From the NCBI RefSeq assembly GCF_001013475.1, contig NZ_JZEF01000002.1, positions 1,033,655 to 1,097,654 of the forward strand: 64,000 bases of DNA. The letters run 5' to 3'. Source of the stretch: Xanthomonas arboricola pv. juglandis. Its GTDB lineage: Bacteria; Pseudomonadota; Gammaproteobacteria; Xanthomonadales; Xanthomonadaceae. This document shows, one piece after another, positions 8,750 through 15,958 of the stretch. Position 1 is the stretch's first letter. The number at the start of each line of letters is the position of its first letter. Below the pieces are notes generated by a model. It was not told the DNA's origin. It saw only the letters and a list, made by a program, of their open reading frames with translations, and made no database searches. The position numbers were made by a program, and so were the translations under genes.

Positions 8750-9465
8750 CGCGCCTGCGTTGGACCCTGGTCTTCCTGTTGATGGTGGGCATTGCACTGC
8801 TGGCATGGCTGCCCCTGCGCCTGGTGTTGCCACGCGAGGGGCTGCCGTTCTCGGCGCTGGACGTGGAGGGGCCGGTATGGGCAGGCACCTTGCGGCAGGT
8901 GCAATGGCAGGGCATCGCCTTCGGCGATGTCATGGTGCGGCCGCGCATCTGGCCGCTGTTGCGTGGACAGCGGCAGGTGCACCTGCAGGCCACGCAGCTG
9001 CAACTGCTGCTGGTGGATGGCGCGCAACACGGTATCGGCGATGCGCAGGGCCAGCTGCTGTTGCGCCAGCCGGCGGGCATGGCCTTGATCGATCTGGCGG
9101 TGGAGCTGCAGCAGGTGGATCTGCTGTTCGATGCCACCGGCTGCGTGCAGGCAGGTGGGCGGGTCGGCCTGCAACTGCTGGCGAGCGGGGCGGGCGAGCT
9201 GCCCGGTCTGCCGCCGTTGCGCTTGTCCGGGCAGCCGCGGTGCGTGGATGACAGCGCCGTGCTGAGTCTGCTGCCCGATGCACCGTTGCCTGCCGGCGTG
9301 CAGGCCGATGCACAGCTGCAAGTGTGGCGCGATGGGCGTTGGCAATTGCAGTCACGCATCGATCCGGGGCAGGACGCAGTGTTGGGCGTGGGCCTGCAGT
9401 TGCTGGGCTTTGCCGCCACCCCGGAGCGCAGCTTGTTGCGCATCGACCAGGGGCAATTGCGCTAG
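8746..9465 (+). CDS. xcsN: XcsN, type II secretion protein N
   Basis: This 239-residue GspN-type protein has one N-terminal transmembrane helix (WTLVFLLMVGIALLAWLPL) and a periplasmic domain with the family signature FSALDVEGPVWAGTLRQVQW. GspN is an accessory component found in only some type II systems. The start is a GTG at 8746 that overlaps the xcsM TGA (GTGA); no in-frame ATG lies close by. It is the last gene of the operon. I see no clear hairpin terminator directly after it. Confidence 0.87.
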   Translation: MTRLRWTLVFLLMVGIALLAWLPLRLVLPREGLPFSALDVEGPVWAGTLRQVQWQGIAFGDVMVRPRIWPLLRGQRQVHLQATQLQLLLVDGAQHGIGDAQGQLLLRQPAGMALIDLAVELQQVDLLFDATGCVQAGGRVGLQLLASGAGELPGLPPLRLSGQPRCVDDSAVLSLLPDAPLPAGVQADAQLQVWRDGRWQLQSRIDPGQDAVLGVGLQLLGFAATPERSLLRIDQGQLR

Positions 9466-9578
9466 GACTGCTGTTACGCGCGGCGCGGCGAGAAATCTGT
9501 CGTCTGCACCATTAGCGTGCATGCCCGGAGGCTGAGGTCTTCATCGCGGCCACTGCGATGGCACAGTTCATTGGTCCG

Positions 9579-9594
9579 TTGACAACGTTGTCGG
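9579..9594. promoter_or_regulatory. Candidate NagR (LacI-type) operator
   Basis: GACAACGTTGTC at 9581-9592 is a perfect 12-bp palindrome centred on ACGT, typical in size and centre of LacI-family operators. A near copy lies upstream of the second TonB receptor (25855-25874). The shared core and the presence of nagR in the cluster make NagR the likely ligand; that link is an inference. A TTGGTCC motif abuts it at 9571. Confidence 0.6.
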
Positions 9595-9742
9595 CGTAGG
9601 ACCCTGCGTAGTCATTGCGCCAGTTGCTGGGTTGCTTCGATAAGGCAGAAGTGCTGCTTCCGATACGCGGGAGCGTGCGGTATGGACTGTGATCCAGCCC
9701 GCAATGCGTGCGCTGCGGTGTGCACATTCCGGATCCGCCGGA

Positions 9743-9779
9743 ATTGGTCTGGTTACCGGGGATTGGTCAGTGACTGGTC
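9743..9779. promoter_or_regulatory. Direct repeats of (A/T)TTGGTC, candidate NagQ-binding region
   Basis: ATTGGTC occurs at 9743-9749 and 9762-9768, and ACTGGTC at 9773-9779. GntR/HutC-family operators often contain TGGTC or its complement. The nagQ promoter carries the related TTGGTAC and TTGGACC. The repeat spacing (19 then 11 bases) is irregular, so assignment to NagQ is tentative. Confidence 0.35.
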
Positions 9780-10189
9780 CTGTGACAACGATGCCCGCTG
9801 CGCACCCGAATGATCCTTTGTGCACCGTCGAAGGTCTTGAAAAGCAGGGCTCAGGCGCGTTCGCAGCCGCCGGTCAAACACTTTCGGCAGTGACTGTTGA
9901 CAGGATCTTTTAAAGACCATAAGAATCAAATCCACTGAATTGGTATTTGCCAGTCAGGGCCGTTGATCAGCAATGGCATGCGATGTCCGTCCTGGGAGGG
10001 AGGCGGCATCGGCACCCACGGGGGGCCGTACGGGGTGCTAGCAGACAACAGATCGCAGGCGGTTCCGCACGTCCGGAACTGGTGGCCTGTGCGCGTGTGG
10101 GTGGGTTGCCCAACGCCGGGATCTGTCATTGCTGATTGATCGGAACGCCAGCCGCGTCGTCGTCCAGCCATTCCACCTCAGGATCTCCC

Positions 10190-12898
10190 ATGTCACCTGT
10201 CCCGCGTGCCTCGTTGCGTTGTTGTTCGCCCTCCTCGCTGTCCGTCGCCATCGCGCTGTCGCTGCTTGCCTGCGGTGCCAATGCGCAGGCGCAGCAATCG
10301 CCGCCGGCGGCATCGGCGCAGATCTCCCAGCTCGATACCGTCAAGGTCACCAGCTCCTACCAGAAGAGCCTGATCACCGCGATGGACAACAAGCGCGACG
10401 ACGTGCGCATGACCGATGGCATCTCCGCACAGGACATCGGCAAGTTTCCTGCCGAGAACATCGCCGAAGCGATCCAGCGCATCCCCGGCGTGCAGATCTC
10501 CACCATCAACGGGCGTGGCTCCACCATCAGCGTGCGTGGTCTGGGCCCGCAGTATTCGGCCACCACCATCAACGGCCAGGTGATCAAGAGCGCCGACTTC
10601 ACCGACGGGTTTCGCTACGACATCATCCAGCCGGAAGTGGCTGCCGGGATCGAGGTGATCAAGTCGCCGTCGGCGGACATGGATGCCGGTGGCCTGTCCG
10701 GCACGGTCAACATCAACACCACCAAACCGCTGGACTACCAACAGACCAAACTGCTGTTCTCGGCCAAGACCCAATATGCGGAGTTCGCCGGTGGCTCGCC
10801 CACGCCCAAGGGGGTGCTGACCTATATCGACCAGTTCAAGTTCGGTGGCGGCGATCTGGGCGTGTTCCTCAGTGCCGGCTACCAGAAGCTCAAGGACCGC
10901 GCCGATTATCTGTGGATCGACCGCTGGTACACGCAGGACACCGACGCCGGCACCTTGTACATCCCGCGTCGCCCGCGCTATCGCTCGATCGAGCGCGAGA
11001 CCACGCGCAAGATGTTCAATGGCGGCCTGCAGTGGAAGCCCAACGACCAGCTGGAGATGAACCTCACTGCGCTGTATTCGCAGGACAAGACCGCCAACGA
11101 CATGAACCAGCTGGTGTACTCGTTCGAGCGCAGCCCGTTGACGGTGCTGCAGACCAACGGCCTGACCGCCACGCAGGTGTCGGCATCGGACTACTGGCTG
11201 GAAAACAACCGCCAGATCGAACAACACGACCTGTCCACCCAGTTGCTCACCTACGACTTCAAATGGAAAGGCGATGCCTGGACGCTCAGTGGCGCGGCCA
11301 ATTACACCCAGGGCAAGACCGACGAGAACGAACGCGCCGCGATCCTGGGCCGAATCCCCTCGGCGACGCTGCTGGATACCTCCAATCCCGACGCGATCTC
11401 GCTGACCACCGATGCCGACGCCACCGATGCCAGCGCCTGGGACAAGCGCAATCTGGTGCGCAGCGAGTATCCCAACGGCTCCATCCAGTCGCTCAGCAAC
11501 AAGGAGTGGTCGCTGCAGCTGGATGCCGAACGGTATCTGGGGCTGGGTGCATTGAACGCGGTGCGCTTCGGTGCCAAATACCGCCGCGAAACCTTCGAGC
11601 GCGACGTGCGCCGGCGCGACTTTCTGTATCTGCTCCGGACCGGTGCGGTGTCGGGCTTCGACATGTTCCCGGAGCTGTCGGCCGCCAACAGCACGGTCAG
11701 CAACTTCCTCGACGGGCAGCTGGCCTCGCAGGACAGCTGGGTCACCCCGGACATCGCGGCCTACGCGCGCTCGCTGGCGGCGGCCGGCATTAGCGTGCCG
11801 GTGCTGTTCGCACCGCAAAGCAGCTACAGCATCGAGAACGACATTTCCTCGGCCTATGCGATGGCGCGCATCGACACCGACATCGGCAGCATGCGTCTGC
11901 GCGGCAACCTCGGCCTGCGCTACGAAAACACCAAGCGCACCACCGACACCTACCTGACCCAGGCGCAGGCCGCCAGCGACGATGCCAATGTGGTGATCGG
12001 CACCGCGCGTGCGCCGTACGAGTATTCCAACTGGTTGCCCAGCCTGAATCTGGTGCTGGACATGCGCGACGACCTGCTGCTGCGCTTTGCCGCCGCCAAG
12101 GTACTGGTGCGTCCAATTCTGGACAGCAACACCGCCATCGCCTCGACCATCTCCACCGGCACCAATACCGGCGGCACCACCACCTATGTCGTCACCCAGG
12201 GCCAGACCGATCTGAAGGCACTGACCGCCGACCAGGCCGACCTGAGCCTGGAGTGGTACTACGGCAACGGCGGCGCGCTGACCGTGGCCGGCTTCTGGAA
12301 GAACATCAAGAACGGCACCTTCAACAGCATCGTCTGCCCGGCCGCCTTCAACGGCACTGCGCTGTCCAGCAACGCGGCCGGCGACTGCGTGGACAGCGGC
12401 GGCGATATCTACGAGATCACCGCCACCACCAACGACCCGAGCAAGGTCAAAATCCGCGGTTACGAACTAGGCTGGACGCAATCGCTGGATGCCTGGCTGC
12501 CGATCGACGGCTTCGGGGTGACCACCAACTTCACCCGGGTGATTCCGCAGCGCGATACCGATTTCCAGATCCGCAACCTGTCCGAGCAGACCTGGAACGC
12601 CACCGCGTACTGGGAGAGTGCGCATTATTCGGCGCGCGTTTCGCTCAACCATCGCAGCGAGTACGAACAGGACAGCAGCGACAGCTTCTTCGCGCGCGAA
12701 GGCCACACCATGAAGGCGCGCACCCAGCTGGATGCGGTGCTCGGCTACCAGGTCAACGACAGGCTGAGTTTCCAGCTCGGTGGCCTGAATCTCACCAACC
12801 GCACCGAGGAGGCCTACAAGGACATCGCCAGCCGTTGGCAGATGACCGGCGTCACCGGCCGCAGCTACTACCTGTCGATGCAGTGGGACATGCTGTGA
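10190..12898 (+). CDS. TonB-dependent receptor, nag locus (copy 1)
   Basis: This 902-residue outer-membrane active transporter probably takes up an oligosaccharide released from a GlcNAc-containing glycan. A signal peptide (LSVAIALSLLACGANAQA) is followed by a TonB-box-like LDTVKVT and a plug domain with DIGKFPAENIAEAIQRIPGV and INGRGSTISVRGLGP. A 22-strand-type barrel then ends in YYLSMQWDML. The size and the DIGKFP motif are typical of the large carbohydrate-linked receptors of xanthomonads. ATG 10190 is chosen because an AGGA ribosome site lies 8 bases upstream and the signal peptide starts there; the frame is open to 10136. The ligand is inferred from its neighbours only. Confidence 0.9.
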   Translation: MSPVPRASLRCCSPSSLSVAIALSLLACGANAQAQQSPPAASAQISQLDTVKVTSSYQKSLITAMDNKRDDVRMTDGISAQDIGKFPAENIAEAIQRIPGVQISTINGRGSTISVRGLGPQYSATTINGQVIKSADFTDGFRYDIIQPEVAAGIEVIKSPSADMDAGGLSGTVNINTTKPLDYQQTKLLFSAKTQYAEFAGGSPTPKGVLTYIDQFKFGGGDLGVFLSAGYQKLKDRADYLWIDRWYTQDTDAGTLYIPRRPRYRSIERETTRKMFNGGLQWKPNDQLEMNLTALYSQDKTANDMNQLVYSFERSPLTVLQTNGLTATQVSASDYWLENNRQIEQHDLSTQLLTYDFKWKGDAWTLSGAANYTQGKTDENERAAILGRIPSATLLDTSNPDAISLTTDADATDASAWDKRNLVRSEYPNGSIQSLSNKEWSLQLDAERYLGLGALNAVRFGAKYRRETFERDVRRRDFLYLLRTGAVSGFDMFPELSAANSTVSNFLDGQLASQDSWVTPDIAAYARSLAAAGISVPVLFAPQSSYSIENDISSAYAMARIDTDIGSMRLRGNLGLRYENTKRTTDTYLTQAQAASDDANVVIGTARAPYEYSNWLPSLNLVLDMRDDLLLRFAAAKVLVRPILDSNTAIASTISTGTNTGGTTTYVVTQGQTDLKALTADQADLSLEWYYGNGGALTVAGFWKNIKNGTFNSIVCPAAFNGTALSSNAAGDCVDSGGDIYEITATTNDPSKVKIRGYELGWTQSLDAWLPIDGFGVTTNFTRVIPQRDTDFQIRNLSEQTWNATAYWESAHYSARVSLNHRSEYEQDSSDSFFAREGHTMKARTQLDAVLGYQVNDRLSFQLGGLNLTNRTEEAYKDIASRWQMTGVTGRSYYLSMQWDML

Positions 12899-13063
12899 TG
12901 CCGGGCCAGAGAGCGCTGCGCCGGCATGCACCGCTGCGTGCGGCAGCCAGCAGTGCCGGCAATGCCGCAGGTGTGATGGACGCGCGCCATGCAGTGGCCG
13001 CACGCGTGGCTGCGCCGCGCGCGTCACGGAGCACGCCTGCGGTGCAGGCTGGCAGGCGCCATC

Positions 13064-15958
13064 ATGCGCAGGCGTGAGTTCCTTGCCGGCAGCGTCTGCG
13101 CCTCGTCGCTGCTCGGCGTGCCGGCGCTGCTGCCGGGCGCGGCGAGCGCTGTAGCGACACGCGCGGGCAGTGGCGGCACGCCGCGTCCCGCGCCACCGCC
13201 AGCGGGCACCGATGACGCCGGCGAGTGGCTGGATCTGGACGAGGGCTGGCGCTTCCACGCGGGCGATCTACCGTTCCCGCGCCTGCTGGCGCAGGACGAA
13301 ACCTACGACAATGCAAAGGCCGGCCGCGCCTGGGGTGCAGCGGCGCCGGACTACGACGACACCGGCTGGCGACAGCTGCAACTGCCGCACGATTTTGTGG
13401 TGGAGCAGACGGTGCGCGCCGACGCCAACATCGCGCAGGGCTATCGCCCGCGCGGGATTGCCTGGTACCGGCGCACGCTGCGGCTGGACGAATCCGCGCG
13501 CGGCCAGGCGGTAGAGTTGCGTCTGGACGGCATCGCCAGCCATGCCACCGTGTGGGTCAACGGCATGCTGATGGCGCGCAGCTGGAGCGGCTACAACGGG
13601 CTGGTCATCGATCTCACGCCGGTCGCGCGCTACGGCAATGCCGTGAACAGCATCGCCATCCGCGTCGATGCCGAGGCGATGGATGGCTGGTGGTACGAAG
13701 GCGGCGGCATCTACCGGCACACCTGGCTGGTGCTGCGTGCGCCCTTGCATATCGCCGGCGATGGCCTGGCGGCAGTGCCGCGCGAAGGCCCGGGCGATCT
13801 CTGGCAGCTGCCGGTGCAACTGGACCTGGTCAACAGCGGCGAACAGCCTGCCGAGGCGTGGGTGGATGTGGCGCTGCGCGATCCAAACGGTGCTGTCGTG
13901 GCGAGTGGCGAGACGCAACTGCGCGTGGCTGCATTCGGTACCGTGCAGGCAGCCATCAGCATGTCGGTGCCGCAACCGCAGCGCTGGAGCGTGGACACGC
14001 CGGTGCTGTATCGCGTGCAGGCCAGCGTGCGTGGCGCAGACGGCCGCAGCGACCGTGTCGAGTGCGAGATCGGCTTTCGCAGCCTGCGCTTCGATGCCGA
14101 CCACGGCTTCTTCCTCAATGGCCGCCCGCTCAAGATCAAGGGCGTATGCCTGCATCAGGACCATGCCGGCGTCGGGGTGGCGCTGCCCGATGCCTTGCAC
14201 GCGTTTCGCCTGCAGCGCTTGAAGTCGATGGGCTGCAATGCCATCCGCCTGCATCACGCGGTGGCACCGGAACTGCTGCAGGCCTGCGACCGGCTCGGCA
14301 TGCTGGTGATGGCCGAGAACAGGCTATTCAATCCCGCACCCGAGTATGTGGCGCTGCTGCAGAACATGGTGCGGCGCCAGCGCAACCATCCCAGCGTGTT
14401 CCTGTGGTCGCTGCTCAACGAGGAGCCGCTGCAGGGCACCGCCACCGGTTACGCGATCATGGCGCGCGCCGCCAGTGCCGTGCGCGCGCTCGACGACAGC
14501 CGCCCGATCACCGCCGGCATGAACGACGGCATGTTCGCCACCCGTGGCGCGGCCGATGTGGTGGACGTGCTCGGCTTCAACTACCGCCAGTTCAACTACG
14601 ACCGCGTGCATGCGGCGCGGCCGCGCACGCCGATGCTGTCCAGCGAGGACACCAGCGCCTTCCAGACCCGCGGCGCGTGGTTCACCGACCTGGACGCGCA
14701 CGTGGTGGCCGAAGACGACAGCCTGGCCGCGGACTGGGGCAATACCCACCGCCGCGCCTGGCAGCTGATTGCCGAACGCCCGTTCGTCGCCGGCAGCTTC
14801 GTGTGGACCGGCTTCGATTATCGCGGCGAACCCACGCCGTTCGAATGGCCGTCGGTGGGCGCGTTCTTCGGCATCATGGATCAATGCGGATTTGCCAAGG
14901 GCGCCTACTGGTTGCGCCGCGCATTGTGGATCGACGACGCGCCAGTGCTGCACCTGCTGCCGCACTGGAACTGGCCCGGCCGCGAAGGCCGGCCGATCAA
15001 GGTGATGGCGTTCTGCAATGCCACGCAGGTGGAGCTGTGGCTCAATGGCCGCTCGCTGGGAAAACAGGGGGTGGATCGCGCGCAGATGAATCAGTGGCAG
15101 GTGGACTATGCGCCGGGTGTGCTGGAGGCGGTGGCCTGGCGCGACGGCCGCGAGGTGGCGCGCACGCGGGTGGAAACCACCGGCGCAGCGGTTGCGCTGC
15201 GGCTCACGCCCGACCGCCCCCAGCTGCGCGGCGATGGCCGCGATGCGCAGCCGGTGACATTGGAAGCGGTGGATGCGCAAGGTCGCCACGTGCCCGATTG
15301 CAATGCAATGCTGACGCTGCAGGTCAGCGGTGGCCGCTTGCTGGGTGTCGGCAATGGCGACCCGAATGCGCACGCCGCCGATCAGGGCATGCAAGTGGCC
15401 CTGTTCAACGGGCTGGCTCAGGCGATCGTGCAGGCCGGGTGTGGCGCAGGCGCGTTACGGCTGCAGGCGCGTAGCGCAGGCGTGCGCGATGCCGCGCTCG
15501 AAATCGCCTGCACAGCGGTGCCGCTGCCAGCCACGGTGCCGATCGTGGCGCCGGTGATGGTGGTCGAAAGCTGGCGCCACACCGCCGCCTTCGCGCAGCC
15601 GCCGGCACCGGATCTCTCGCGCCGCCCCAACGACAACAACAGCTGGAGCAACACGTTGCCCGGCACCCTGGAAACCGCGCCCGAACGCGCCGGCTACGTG
15701 TTGTACCGCACCCGGTTCACGCCGTGGCAGGGCGTGCAGGCCCACGGCGGCATGCTCGACCTGGGCCGCCTCAGCGGGCCGGCGCAGGTGTTTCTGGATG
15801 GCCGTGCAGTGACGCAGGCGGCGGCCGGTACGCCGATCAAGTTGGCGCTTGCACCCGCGGCCGGCGCGCGCACGCTGGCGGTGATCCTGCAGGTCGCTGC
15901 GGATCAACCGTTTGGATTCCACGACGTCGTCACCGTGCAGTATCGGAACTCGCCATGA
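13064..15958 (+). CDS. GH2-family beta-galactosidase-like glycosidase, Tat signal
   Basis: This 964-residue glycoside hydrolase of family 2 most resembles beta-galactosidases. The N-terminus MRRREFLAGS is a twin-arginine signal, so export in folded form is likely. The sugar-binding domain (WYRRTLRLDESARG, YNGLVIDLTPV, WWYEGGGIYRHTWL) precedes the immunoglobulin-like and TIM-barrel domains (FFLNGRPLKIKGVCLHQDH). The likely acid/base is the Glu in LLNEEP (about residue 453) and the nucleophile the Glu in MLSSEDTS (about 528). Extra C-terminal beta domains follow, ending in a jelly-roll-like segment. The stop overlaps the GH89 start (ATGA). ATG 12989 is an alternative start but would bury the Tat motif. 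Substrate specificity (galactosidase, glucuronidase or mannosidase) cannot be fixed by reading. Confidence 0.85.
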   Translation: MRRREFLAGSVCASSLLGVPALLPGAASAVATRAGSGGTPRPAPPPAGTDDAGEWLDLDEGWRFHAGDLPFPRLLAQDETYDNAKAGRAWGAAAPDYDDTGWRQLQLPHDFVVEQTVRADANIAQGYRPRGIAWYRRTLRLDESARGQAVELRLDGIASHATVWVNGMLMARSWSGYNGLVIDLTPVARYGNAVNSIAIRVDAEAMDGWWYEGGGIYRHTWLVLRAPLHIAGDGLAAVPREGPGDLWQLPVQLDLVNSGEQPAEAWVDVALRDPNGAVVASGETQLRVAAFGTVQAAISMSVPQPQRWSVDTPVLYRVQASVRGADGRSDRVECEIGFRSLRFDADHGFFLNGRPLKIKGVCLHQDHAGVGVALPDALHAFRLQRLKSMGCNAIRLHHAVAPELLQACDRLGMLVMAENRLFNPAPEYVALLQNMVRRQRNHPSVFLWSLLNEEPLQGTATGYAIMARAASAVRALDDSRPITAGMNDGMFATRGAADVVDVLGFNYRQFNYDRVHAARPRTPMLSSEDTSAFQTRGAWFTDLDAHVVAEDDSLAADWGNTHRRAWQLIAERPFVAGSFVWTGFDYRGEPTPFEWPSVGAFFGIMDQCGFAKGAYWLRRALWIDDAPVLHLLPHWNWPGREGRPIKVMAFCNATQVELWLNGRSLGKQGVDRAQMNQWQVDYAPGVLEAVAWRDGREVARTRVETTGAAVALRLTPDRPQLRGDGRDAQPVTLEAVDAQGRHVPDCNAMLTLQVSGGRLLGVGNGDPNAHAADQGMQVALFNGLAQAIVQAGCGAGALRLQARSAGVRDAALEIACTAVPLPATVPIVAPVMVVESWRHTAAFAQPPAPDLSRRPNDNNSWSNTLPGTLETAPERAGYVLYRTRFTPWQGVQAHGGMLDLGRLSGPAQVFLDGRAVTQAAAGTPIKLALAPAAGARTLAVILQVAADQPFGFHDVVTVQYRNSP

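Larger units (their letters stand above)
9466..10189 (+). promoter_or_regulatory. 724-bp regulatory gap upstream of the first TonB receptor
   Basis: No convincing gene is present. The gap holds a perfect 12-bp palindrome (9581-9592), a cluster of TTGGTC-like direct repeats (9743-9779), a second half-site TGACAACG near 9782 and a sigma-70-like TTGACA at 9897-9902 with a weak A/T-rich -10 about 17 bases further on. The length and density of elements suggest a complex promoter serving the receptor at 10190. The promoter call is an inference. Confidence 0.5.

Noticed and set aside
9858-9889. TTCGC-n-TTCGG resembling a plant-inducible promoter box upstream of the first receptor
   Set aside because: The spacing is 18 bases instead of 15 and the second half-site is imperfect, so it does not fit the HrpX-type box.
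10129-11793. 554-codon frame overlapping the first TonB receptor
   Set aside because: Same-strand +2 frame of the receptor, low-complexity Arg/His/Gln composition, no family motifs.
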